Shown piece by piece: positions 1 through 7,283 of a stretch of DNA of 21,778 bases; positions within the stretch are counted from its first letter, which is position 1; each line of letters starts with the position of its first letter. The stretch lies in contig JAEWEG010000051.1 in assembly GCA_023389575.1 (NCBI GenBank), forward strand, positions 1 through 21,778. Reading direction: 5' to 3'. The notes under the pieces are model-generated. The model saw nothing but the letters and a program-made list of their open reading frames with translations. It ran no database searches and was not told the origin of the DNA. This stretch comes from Chloroflexota bacterium (GTDB taxonomy: Bacteria; Chloroflexota; Chloroflexia; Thermomicrobiales; UBA6265). The translations under genes were made by a program, and so were the position numbers.

Positions 1-70
1 CCGACATTCCTTCCACCTCGGTGCCCGCCCGGTAGCGGCGCGCCAACCCCGGCGAACCAGACGTTGCCAG

Positions 71-118
71 GGCCGGTTTTCGATCCCCAGGGATCGGGAA
101 CCGGCCTTCCCTCGTTTT
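71..118 (+). terminator. Rho-independent-like terminator hairpin of an upstream gene
   Basis: An inverted repeat pairs 71-86 with 91-106: GGCCGGTT against AACCGGCC, two T/G wobble positions, then CGATCC against GGATCG, around a 4-nt CCAG loop. It is followed by a T-rich stretch at 107-118 (TTCCCTCGTTTT). No gene for it to terminate lies inside the window, so it probably ends a + strand gene to the left. The stem is clear; the U-tract is interrupted, so efficiency is uncertain. Confidence 0.55.
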
Positions 119-296
119 GCCCCCGAACATTCCCGTTCCTGGCGATCGCCATGGTTAAGGAAGCATCTCGTTGCCCCGTCGCACGGTGGAGTTGTCGCGG
201 GAGCCCGGTGAGCAGCGGGGTGATCTGTGCATGGTGACGGTCCCGCCGGGAGGTTCGAGGCCGATGTCTGTTTCCCGGTCGTGGCTGGGGATTGCC

Positions 297-328
297 TTGA
301 ATCGATACCCCGTATACGATGTATACAT
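297..328 (+). promoter_or_regulatory. Candidate promoter overlapped by two GTATAC operator sites
   Basis: GTATAC occurs at 312-317 and again at 321-326. The second copy sits in the perfect 10-bp palindrome ATGTATACAT (319-328). GTATAC-centred palindromes are a recurrent recognition sequence of GntR regulators of the FCD (FadR-like) group, and a GntR/FCD gene starts 120 nt downstream. A -35-like TTGAAT (297-302) lies 17 to 19 nt before TGTATA/TATACA, so the operator would cover the -10 region. This fits autoregulation and control of the cluster. The rest of 1-447 contains only the hairpin at 71-118; I see no convincing gene in it. Confidence 0.45.
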
Positions 329-447
329 TCTTGCGACTGGCCGCGACACGGCGAGCCATGCCCTCGCGACGTCCAACCACTGGGGGACTTGGGACTTGTT
401 CGGAGTACGCGGCACGCTGGTCGCAATACTGGAAGGATCGCTGGCCC

Positions 448-1137
448 ATGACCGATACCTACGCCGCGCTGGAGGCCAGCTTCACGAAGGACCGTTCCCG
501 CCTCCGCTCCCGGGAAGTCGCGTATGAAGCGATCAAGAACGCGATTCTCAGCGGGTTGCTCCCGCCCCACGAGCGCCTGATCGAGGAGCGAATTGGCGAG
601 GCGCTGCATATCAGCCGCACGCCAGTTCGCGAGGCGCTGGCGATACTGGAGCACGAGGGATTGCTCGAGGCCATTCCTTATAAAGGGCTCGCGGTGCGGC
701 CGGTGAGCCGCGAGGAGTTCCAGCATCTCTACGACGGGTTGGGAGTGATCGAGTCGGCGCTGGCGAGGGCGGCGGCGACCAATGCATCACCCGCCGCGAT
801 CCGGCAAATGGACGCCTTGCTGAGCGAGGCCGAGGGGGCCATACCCGACGATGCACCAAGGCACCTTGCCGCCTGCCGCGAATTCCAGTCCGTGCTTGGT
901 GGTTGCGCCAACAGCCCGTTCCTGACAAGAACCCTGGTGGGCATCGAGGAACGATCCGACATGTACCTGCTCAACACCGGCCTGTCGCTGCCCGCCGAGA
1001 AAATGCAGGCCGCGGTAGACGACCGGCGACGCATCCTGGAAGCGGTGATGGCAGGTGATCCCGAGGCGGCAGCGAACGCTGCCCACGCCCACGCCAGGTC
1101 CATCGTGGAGCGATGGGGTGGGCTTTACCACGACTAG
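448..1137 (+). CDS. GntR family transcriptional regulator, FCD subfamily
   Basis: This 229-aa protein is probably the ligand-responsive regulator of the downstream transport and catabolic cluster. An N-terminal winged helix-turn-helix spans about residues 20-85, with the GntR signature around ISRTPVREALAILEHEGLLE (55-74). A helical FCD-type domain (about 92-225) follows. The ATG at 448 was chosen because GGAAGGA lies 10 nt upstream and the GntR domain begins soon after; an in-frame ATG at 319 would add 43 non-conserved residues and lies inside the operator region. In FCD domains a metal is usually held by an Asp and three His. Here the His expected in the 'FH' position reads F146-Q147 and that in the 'H..I' position reads R193, so metal binding may be lost or altered. 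The effector is unknown. Confidence 0.88.
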   Translation: MTDTYAALEASFTKDRSRLRSREVAYEAIKNAILSGLLPPHERLIEERIGEALHISRTPVREALAILEHEGLLEAIPYKGLAVRPVSREEFQHLYDGLGVIESALARAAATNASPAAIRQMDALLSEAEGAIPDDAPRHLAACREFQSVLGGCANSPFLTRTLVGIEERSDMYLLNTGLSLPAEKMQAAVDDRRRILEAVMAGDPEAAANAAHAHARSIVERWGGLYHD

Positions 1138-1288
1138 TTTCCCGTTGTTGACGTGCTGGAAGGAGGCAACGCGACGCGACGTACCGGGTCCCAATAACAC
1201 ACCGTTCATCGCCGGGAACGATCTGTGTCCCGCGAGCGAGAACATCCCTTTCAATCACGCATCGCGTGAGGATTGCTCAGGAGTTAGC

Positions 1289-2905
1289 ATGACCAGCCGA
1301 GATCCGGGTCTCCATTTTCTCAACCAGCTTGTGCGTGGCCGATATTCGCGGCGCGACCTTGTGAAGCACACGGCGATCGCCGGAGCCGGGGCGGCCGTTT
1401 TGGGGCCGGTTGGGCTCGGTGGCGTGGCCAGCGCGGCCGCGGCGCAGGGCGCGGAGCCCATGGGTGAGGTCACCTGGGGCATGGAAACCCCCGTGCCGAA
1501 CATCATCCCGTTCGGCGGAATCGCGCTCGCCCAGTGGCAGGGCAAGGAGTTCATGTACGACTCCCTCCTCGCCTGGGACGCCGATCTCAATGTGATCCCG
1601 GCGCTGGCGGAGTCCTACGAAACGCCAGACGACGTGACCTATGTGTTCACGCTTCGCCAGGGCGTGAAGTTCCACGACGGCCGGGACATGACGTCCGCCG
1701 ACGTCGTGTACTCGCTCAACATGGCTCTCAACCCGGTCGAGCCAGGCGTCAAGGTTCCCTACCTGGACAACGTCGCGTCGGTCGAAGCGGTGGACGACCT
1801 AACCGTTCAGGTCACCATGACCAAGGCAGATCCGACCCTGGTTGGAACCCTGGCCTGGACCCACTACACGCCGATCGTGCCGGAGGGAGTGCTCGACGAG
1901 ATCGAGCCGCTGAGTAGCGGGATCGGCACCGGTCCGTTCAAGCTGGTGGAGTACAGCCAGGACGATCAGATCGTCTACGAAGCGTTTCCCGACTTCTGGG
2001 GCGAAGGCCCGGGCGTCCAGAAGCTCACGCTCAAGATGCTGATCGACGAGCAGCAGCGAGTCGCCGCCCTGCGATCGGGTGAAATCGACGGCGCGACCTT
2101 TACCGCGGACGTCGCCACCACCCTCGAGAGCGACGACATCACCGTGCTCAGTGGGCTGACATCGGCGCCGCGCGTGGTCCAGCTCTCGATGACGCAGGAT
2201 GTGCCGTGGCGTGACAAGCGCGTGCGGCAGGCGATGAGCAAGGTCGTCGACCGCCAGGAGATCATCGACAAGGTCTATGGCGGATACGCCGAGCTGACCG
2301 GCGCGATTCCACCGGGCTACGGACCGTGGCCGCTGACAGGCGAGGAGTTGGCCGAGGCCTACACGGTCGACGTGGAGGGTGCCAAGGCGCTGATGGAGGA
2401 AGCCGGGTTCGCCGAGGGCTTCGACGTGGAGTTCCAGGCCATCGCCAGCACGGACCATGTCCGCATCGCCGAAATCGTGCAGCAGGCGATGAAGCAGATC
2501 AACATCAACGCCGAGATCATCCCGATCGAGATCGGGACCTTCGCCGAGAACATCGGCAAGGGCGAGTTCCTGTGGGCGGCGACGGCACGCGGCATGCGGG
2601 GTGACCCCAGCGCGCACGTGGTGGACTTCCGCTCCGGAACGTCGAACAACCTTGCCTGGTTCGGCGACGGCTGGATCAACGAGGAACTGGACGCGCTGTA
2701 CGACGAGGCGCTGGTGACGCTCGACCAGGATGCCCGCAAGGATCTGTACGACCAGATCCAGCGCATCATCCTCGACGAGGTGCCGAACCTGTACACGGTT
2801 CAGTCCATGAAGTTCCAGGCGGTTAGCAACCGGCTGCAGGGGATGTACGTGTTCTACGGCAACACGAACATGGGCCTTCGCGAGGTGACGGTGCCAGAGG
2901 AGTAG
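1289..2905 (+). CDS. Tat-exported ABC transporter substrate-binding protein, family 5
   Basis: This 538-aa extracytoplasmic solute receptor belongs to the DppA/OppA class (SBP_bac_5). The start at 1289 is set by AGGAG 5 nt upstream and by the signal peptide that follows. A twin-arginine motif, SRRDLVK (20-26), precedes a hydrophobic stretch (about 28-53) rich in Ala and Gly, so export by the Tat system is likely. The mature part shows family features such as YDSLLAWDADLNVIPALAESY and a 'TYVFTLRQGVKFHDGR' block near the N-terminus, and a 'DKRVRQAMSKVVDRQEII' block in the middle. The length is normal for the family. It stands next to the regulator and two permeases. Family 5 receptors bind peptides, nickel, oligosaccharides or opine-like compounds, so the ligand cannot be read from sequence. 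Confidence 0.93.
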   Translation: MTSRDPGLHFLNQLVRGRYSRRDLVKHTAIAGAGAAVLGPVGLGGVASAAAAQGAEPMGEVTWGMETPVPNIIPFGGIALAQWQGKEFMYDSLLAWDADLNVIPALAESYETPDDVTYVFTLRQGVKFHDGRDMTSADVVYSLNMALNPVEPGVKVPYLDNVASVEAVDDLTVQVTMTKADPTLVGTLAWTHYTPIVPEGVLDEIEPLSSGIGTGPFKLVEYSQDDQIVYEAFPDFWGEGPGVQKLTLKMLIDEQQRVAALRSGEIDGATFTADVATTLESDDITVLSGLTSAPRVVQLSMTQDVPWRDKRVRQAMSKVVDRQEIIDKVYGGYAELTGAIPPGYGPWPLTGEELAEAYTVDVEGAKALMEEAGFAEGFDVEFQAIASTDHVRIAEIVQQAMKQININAEIIPIEIGTFAENIGKGEFLWAATARGMRGDPSAHVVDFRSGTSNNLAWFGDGWINEELDALYDEALVTLDQDARKDLYDQIQRIILDEVPNLYTVQSMKFQAVSNRLQGMYVFYGNTNMGLREVTVPEE

Positions 2906-2914
2906 CCACTCCAC

Positions 2915-2942
2915 CGGGAGGGGCGCCCCGGCGCTCCTCCCG
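2915..2942 (+). terminator. Intercistronic stem-loop after the binding-protein gene
   Basis: CGGGAGGGGCGCC (2915-2927) pairs with GGCGCTCCTCCCG (2930-2942), with one G/T wobble. The innermost pairs must open because only CC separates the arms, leaving about 10 bp of stem. It begins 9 nt after the stop codon of the binding-protein gene and has no U-tract. Such hairpins between a binding protein and its permeases commonly stabilise the upstream message or attenuate the downstream one, giving more receptor than permease. That role is inferred. Confidence 0.5.
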
Positions 2943-3009
2943 TTCCGCCAATTCGCGCATTAAGCGCCAATCGGCCGCGCGACGCGTGGGCGCGGCTGGG
3001 AGATGACTC

Positions 3010-3960
3010 TTGGGCCGATATATCTTGCGGCGCATCATCATGCTGATCCCGACGTTGATCGGGATGAGCATCCTCATATTCCTCATGTTGCGGCTGCTGC
3101 CGGGCGACATCGTCGATATCATCGCCGGGCCGGACGCGCAGACCGATTCCTCCTCGCGGGCAAAGCTCCGCGAGGCGATGGGACTGTCCGATCCGTTGTG
3201 GGAGCAGTACTTCCGCTGGATCTGGGACCTGCTCCAGGGCGACGCTGGGAACTCGCTCCGGTCGGGACGGCCCGTCAGCGAACTGATCCTGAAGGCACTG
3301 CCGATCACGATCGAGCTGGCGCTGCTTTCCGTGTTCATCGCCACGGTGGTGGCGATTCCGCTGGGCGTAATCTCGGCGGTGCGACGAAACACCGGGCTCG
3401 ACTACGTTGCCCGCGTGGTGGGACTGGTCGGTCTCTCGCTGCCAAACTTCTGGATCGCCACGTTGATGCTGCTGTTTACATCGAAGATGTTCGGCTGGGT
3501 GCCATCCATCCGCTACATCCCGTTCGCCGATGACCCGATTGGCAACCTCAAGCAGTTCGCGTTGCCATCGCTCGCGATCGCGATCCAGTTGATGGCGATC
3601 ATCATGCGGATGACCAGGGCGACGATGCTGGAGGTGTTAAGCCAGGACTACGTTCGGACGGCTCGGGCGAAGGGGCTGGCGGAACGGCTGGTTGTGTATC
3701 GCCATGCGCTCCGGAACGCGCTGATCCCGGTGGTGACCGTGATCGGGTTCCAGCTTGGGAGCCTGCTGGGGTCGTCGGCGATTATCGAGGTGATATTCGG
3801 GTTGAACGGTATAGGAAACACCCTGTTGCAAGCGATCACCAACCGGGACTACACGCTGGTGCAGGCGGCGGTGTTGTACCTGGCGCTGGTCTTTGTCCTC
3901 GTCAACCTGCTCGTGGATGTGCTCTACGCCGTTCTCGACCCAAGGATCAATCAGGGATGA
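3010..3960 (+). CDS. ABC transporter permease, DppB/OppB type
   Basis: This 316-aa inner-membrane subunit is of the peptide/nickel importer class. The N-terminus is the typical first helix of DppB proteins (GRYILRRIIMLIPTLIGMSI) followed by the LPGD motif (30-33) and the extracytoplasmic segment. Further hydrophobic helices lie at about 100-122, 134-157, 185-200, 238-262 and 284-308. The cytoplasmic EAA loop that contacts the ATPase is at about 208-236 (SQDYVRTARAKGL). The start is TTG at 3010, supported by GGGAG (2998-3002) at 7-nt spacing and by the position of the first helix. Its end overlaps the next permease by 4 nt (ATGA), so the two are translationally coupled. No ATPase gene follows. 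Confidence 0.92.
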   Translation: MGRYILRRIIMLIPTLIGMSILIFLMLRLLPGDIVDIIAGPDAQTDSSSRAKLREAMGLSDPLWEQYFRWIWDLLQGDAGNSLRSGRPVSELILKALPITIELALLSVFIATVVAIPLGVISAVRRNTGLDYVARVVGLVGLSLPNFWIATLMLLFTSKMFGWVPSIRYIPFADDPIGNLKQFALPSLAIAIQLMAIIMRMTRATMLEVLSQDYVRTARAKGLAERLVVYRHALRNALIPVVTVIGFQLGSLLGSSAIIEVIFGLNGIGNTLLQAITNRDYTLVQAAVLYLALVFVLVNLLVDVLYAVLDPRINQG

Positions 3961-4856
3961 GCACAGCAGTACCAAGTATCGCCGCCACCGCCGGACCGCT
4001 GGCCGCGAACACACGAGAGCGAAAGCAGGCGCCCTGGTGGCGTTTGCTGATGAAGAACCCGGTCGGCATGGTTGGAGCGGTGATCGTGACGATCACCATC
4101 GTGGTGGCGCTGTTCGCCCCGCTCATCGCGCCGGTTGACCCCTCCAACCAGGAGGCGGACCGGCTGCTGGGGCCGTCCGCCTCGCACCTGCTGGGCACGG
4201 ATGAACTGGGGCGGGACACGTTCTCGCGGGTTGTCTACGGAGCGAGGGTCTCCCTCTCGGTCGCGATCGTGGCGATTCTCGTCTCGCTCGTTTTCGGTGG
4301 GTTGCTGGGGATCATCTCCGGCTATTTCGGTGGCGCGCTGGACAGTTTCATCATGCGAATCGTCGATATCCTGTTCGCGTTTCCGGGGCTCATCCTGGCG
4401 ATCGTGATCGCGGGCCTGCTGGGGCCGAGCACGCGTAACGCGATGATCGCGATCGGGGTGATCTACGCTCCCGCCTTCGCCCGGGTGATCCGCAGTTCGA
4501 TCCTGGGGGTGCTGAACGAGCTGTACATCGAATCGGCGAAGGTTTCGGGGGCGACGACGTTGCGGCTGATCTTCCAGCACGTACTTCCGAACATCCTGGC
4601 GCCGATGATCGTGCTGGTGACGGTGTATCTCTCCAGCGCGATCCTCTCGGAGGCGAGTCTCTCCTTCCTCGGGTTGGGGACGCAGCCGCCGGCGCCATCG
4701 TGGGGCGGAATGCTGAACGCCGCGCGCTCGTTCATGGAACTCAACCCATGGATGGCGATCGCGCCGGGGCTGGCGATCATGATCGTGGTGCTGGGGCTGA
4801 ACTTCCTCGGCGACGGCCTGCGGGACGTGCTCGACCCCCGGTTGCGGGAACGGTGA
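3957..4856 (+). CDS. ABC transporter permease, DppC/OppC type
   Basis: This 299-aa partner of the preceding permease shares an ATGA overlap with it. The layout is that of DppC: a polar N-terminal tail (1-30) with the KNPVGMVGAV block leading into helix 1 (about 36-58), the conserved GTDELGRDTFSRVVYGAR segment (80-97), further helices from about 98 on, and an EAA-type loop at about 187-211 (LYIESAKVSGATTLRLIF). The C-terminus ends with the usual GDGLRDVLDPRL block. The two permeases with the binding protein would form an importer, but the two nucleotide-binding subunits normally encoded beside them (DppD/DppF) are absent. An ATPase encoded elsewhere must be used if the transporter is active. 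Confidence 0.92.
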   Translation: MSTAVPSIAATAGPLAANTRERKQAPWWRLLMKNPVGMVGAVIVTITIVVALFAPLIAPVDPSNQEADRLLGPSASHLLGTDELGRDTFSRVVYGARVSLSVAIVAILVSLVFGGLLGIISGYFGGALDSFIMRIVDILFAFPGLILAIVIAGLLGPSTRNAMIAIGVIYAPAFARVIRSSILGVLNELYIESAKVSGATTLRLIFQHVLPNILAPMIVLVTVYLSSAILSEASLSFLGLGTQPPAPSWGGMLNAARSFMELNPWMAIAPGLAIMIVVLGLNFLGDGLRDVLDPRLRER

Positions 4857-4899
4857 GCCGCGCGAAGGGCGGTTGACCAGCGTGGCTGATGAGTGGAAT

Positions 4900-4923
4900 C
4901 CCAGGGTGAGCGTTCATCCTGGG
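4900..4923 (+). other. Stem-loop between permease and oxidoreductase genes
   Basis: CCCAGGGTGA (4900-4909) pairs with TCATCCTGGG (4914-4923), 10 bp including one G/T wobble, with a GCGT loop. It lies in the 90-nt gap after the second permease and 23 nt before the next start codon. There is no U-run, so it is more likely an attenuation or mRNA-processing structure than a strong terminator. Confidence 0.4.
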
Positions 4924-4946
4924 CGGTTACCGGTGGAGACGGTTCG

Positions 4947-6044
4947 ATGGCGATTCGGTTTGGAGTGATCGGTCTACGGCGCGGTGAGAGTTTCGTTCGC
5001 GTCTGCCGGGCCGCCCAGGGCGCGGAGGTCGCCGCGCTGTTCGATGTCGACGCCGAGCGGGTGGAGACGGCGGCGGCCGGGATTGGCGCGCGGGCGTTCT
5101 CGAACTTCGGGGACTTCCTGAACTCGGACATCGACGCCGTGGTGGTGGCCTCGCCCGTGCCATACCACGCCGAACAGGCGGTGGCGGCGCTGAAGTCCGG
5201 TAAGCATGTGCTGAGCGAGGTGACCGCGTGCAGCACGATGGAGGACGCCCGGGCGCTCGTCGCGGCGGCCAGAGAGAGCGACGCGATCTACATGATGGCG
5301 GAGAACTATCGCTACCAGGACGAGGTCGAGTTGCTGAAGCGGCTCAACGACGACGGGCGGTTCGGCGAGGCGTACTTCCTGGAAGGGGAGTACCTGCACG
5401 ACTGCAAGGACCTGTGGTTCGACAGCGAGGGCAACCTGACCTGGCGCGGCAAGGGGCAGCTCGGGGTGTACTGCACACACAGCCTCGGCCCGTTGCTCTA
5501 CATCACCGGCGACCGCGTCTCGTCGGTGAGCGCGCTGGCGGTTCCGGGTGGCAAGTTCGACCCCGAATCGCCGAAGCCCACCATGTACCTGATGCAGATG
5601 GTCACCGAGGGCGGCCGCACCCTCCGGGTGCGGGTGGATTCGACCTCGCCCCGCCCGCACCAGATGGCCTACTACTCGGTGCAGGGCACCAGGGGCGCGT
5701 TCGAATCGTGGCGCGGGTTGGGTGACGTGTCGAAGGTGTGGCTGGAAGACATCCACGAACCCTCGCGCGTCAGTGGAGAGGGCGCCCAGTGGCACCCCGT
5801 GTCGGAGCAGGCCGAACGGTACATTCCCGAGCGGCTCGCGGTACCGGCCGAGGCGCGGCTGGGCGGCCACGGCACCAGCGAGTACTGGCTGTTGAAGGAC
5901 TTCATGGCGGCGGTTCGCGGCGAGATCGCCCCGCCGATCGATGTCTACCGGGCGCTCGACTACACGATTCCCGGCATCCTGGCGATCCCTTCGGCCGACC
6001 AGCTCGGCGCGCCGCGGGAGGTGCCCGACCCGCGACGCTTCTGA
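4947..6044 (+). CDS. Gfo/Idh/MocA family oxidoreductase
   Basis: This is a 365-aa protein of the NAD(P)-dependent sugar or polyol oxidoreductase superfamily. The N-terminal Rossmann domain (1-120) opens with MAIRFGVIGLRRGESF; the usual GxGxxG is reduced to GVIGLRRG. The motif that normally reads EKP reads E91-V92-T93 (HVLSEVTACSTMEDA). A C-terminal alpha/beta domain follows, with the substrate-side block GVYCTHSLGPLLYITGDR. The ATG at 4947 has GGTGGAG upstream and begins directly at the first beta strand; a longer form from 4893 adds 18 unconserved residues. The THSLGP block also resembles the HGLGP region of NAD-using GH109 glycosidases, so a redox-assisted hydrolase is an alternative to a plain dehydrogenase. 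It lies between the importer and the dehydratase. Confidence 0.85.
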   Translation: MAIRFGVIGLRRGESFVRVCRAAQGAEVAALFDVDAERVETAAAGIGARAFSNFGDFLNSDIDAVVVASPVPYHAEQAVAALKSGKHVLSEVTACSTMEDARALVAAARESDAIYMMAENYRYQDEVELLKRLNDDGRFGEAYFLEGEYLHDCKDLWFDSEGNLTWRGKGQLGVYCTHSLGPLLYITGDRVSSVSALAVPGGKFDPESPKPTMYLMQMVTEGGRTLRVRVDSTSPRPHQMAYYSVQGTRGAFESWRGLGDVSKVWLEDIHEPSRVSGEGAQWHPVSEQAERYIPERLAVPAEARLGGHGTSEYWLLKDFMAAVRGEIAPPIDVYRALDYTIPGILAIPSADQLGAPREVPDPRRF

Positions 6045-6092
6045 CATCCATTCCTTAGTCCGTACCTTTTCATCGCAAGGATTCACCCGTTC

Positions 6093-7256
6093 ATGAAAAT
6101 CACGCGCATCACCAGCACCGTCGTCAACGCCCGCATGCGGAACTGGATCTTCGTCAAGGTTGAGACCGACCAGGACGGCCTGTATGGCTGGGGCGAGGCC
6201 ACCCTCGAATGGAAGACGGCCGGGGTCGTCGGGTCGGTGGAGGACGTTGGGCGGTTGCTGATCGGGGAGGATCCGCGCCGGATCGAGCACCTGTACCAGA
6301 TCATGACGCGCCAGTATTTCTGGCGGGCCGGGATCGAGGGGATGAGCGCGATCAGCGGGATCGAGCAGGCTCTGTGGGACATCAAGGGCAAGGACCTCGG
6401 CGTGCCGGTCTACGAACTGCTGGGTGGGCGCGTGCGGGACAGGGTGCGTCTCTACAACCACCTTGGCGGCGGCAACATGAACGTGATGTACGAGAGCACC
6501 GAGACCAGGCAGTTCGCCGAGAACGCGCTTGCGATCAAGGAGTCAGGCTACACCGCGATCAAGTTCATGGCGGTGCCGCGGACGGAGCCGGTCGAGGGCA
6601 CGCAACAGGTGAAGCAGGCGGCGCGGTACGTGGAAGCGATCCGCGACGCCGTCGGCGACGACATGGACCTGATGGTGGACCTCCACGGGCGGACCTATCC
6701 GGCGATGGGCGTGGAGTATTGCCACGCGCTGGAGCCGTACGGATTGCTGTTCTTCGAGGAGCCCTGCTCGACGGAGGACATCGACGCGACGCTGGAGGTG
6801 ACGCGCAAGTCGCGGATTCCGATCGCGACCGGTGAGCGCCTGGTGGGCAAGTACCAGTTCCGCGAACTGATCTCGCGGCGGGCCTGCCACATCATCCAGC
6901 CCGACCTTTCCCACTGCGGGGGGCTGTGGGAAGCCCGCAAGATCGCGGCGATGGCGGAAGCGCACCAGATCGCGGTGGCCCCGCACAACCCGAACGGTCC
7001 GATCGCGACGGCGGCGACCATCCATTTCGCGGCATCGACCCCGAACTGGTTCATCCAGGAGGCGATCACCAGCGACGTGCCATGGCGCAACGACGTGGTG
7101 ATCAACCCGGTCGAGGTGGTCGACGGCTACGCGGCGATTCCAACCCGGCCGGGCCTGGGAATCGACATCAACGAGGCGGAGGCGGCGAAGCATCCGTTCC
7201 AGCCCGAGGAAATGCAGCGCTACTTCCACCCCGACGGCTCCGTCGCCGACTGGTAA
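6093..7256 (+). CDS. Enolase-superfamily sugar-acid dehydratase, D-galactonate dehydratase-like
   Basis: This 387-aa protein belongs to the mandelate racemase/muconate lactonizing group and probably dehydrates an aldonic acid to a 2-keto-3-deoxy acid. The N-terminal capping domain (1-115) ends with the block LWDIKGKDLGVPVYELLGG. The barrel carries the Mg ligands D196, E222 (FEEP) and E248 (TGER), plus H198 in the DLHGR motif, H298 in APHNPNGP and E323 in FIQE. Their mutual spacings equal those I recall for E. coli DgoD (D183, H185, E209, E235, H285, E310), so the full acid/base set is intact. AAGGA lies 11 nt before the ATG. Related subgroups act on mannonate, gluconate or other acids, so the exact acid is uncertain. 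No 2-keto-3-deoxy-acid kinase or aldolase lies in the window. Confidence 0.9.
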   Translation: MKITRITSTVVNARMRNWIFVKVETDQDGLYGWGEATLEWKTAGVVGSVEDVGRLLIGEDPRRIEHLYQIMTRQYFWRAGIEGMSAISGIEQALWDIKGKDLGVPVYELLGGRVRDRVRLYNHLGGGNMNVMYESTETRQFAENALAIKESGYTAIKFMAVPRTEPVEGTQQVKQAARYVEAIRDAVGDDMDLMVDLHGRTYPAMGVEYCHALEPYGLLFFEEPCSTEDIDATLEVTRKSRIPIATGERLVGKYQFRELISRRACHIIQPDLSHCGGLWEARKIAAMAEAHQIAVAPHNPNGPIATAATIHFAASTPNWFIQEAITSDVPWRNDVVINPVEVVDGYAAIPTRPGLGIDINEAEAAKHPFQPEEMQRYFHPDGSVADW

Positions 7257-7283
7257 CCGAACACCCACGAGGAGCGAATCACC

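Noticed and set aside
319..447. N-terminal extension of the GntR regulator
   Set aside because: The extra 43 residues are not conserved-looking and overlap the GTATAC operator; the ATG at 448 has a good ribosome site.
1148..1176. TTGACG as a -35 box before the binding-protein gene
   Set aside because: No acceptable -10 lies 16-19 nt downstream, so a separate promoter for the transporter is not supported.
1055..1288. Extension of the binding protein into the GntR gene
   Set aside because: It would bury the Tat signal 78 residues inside the protein; the ATG at 1289 has AGGAG and puts the signal peptide at the N-terminus.
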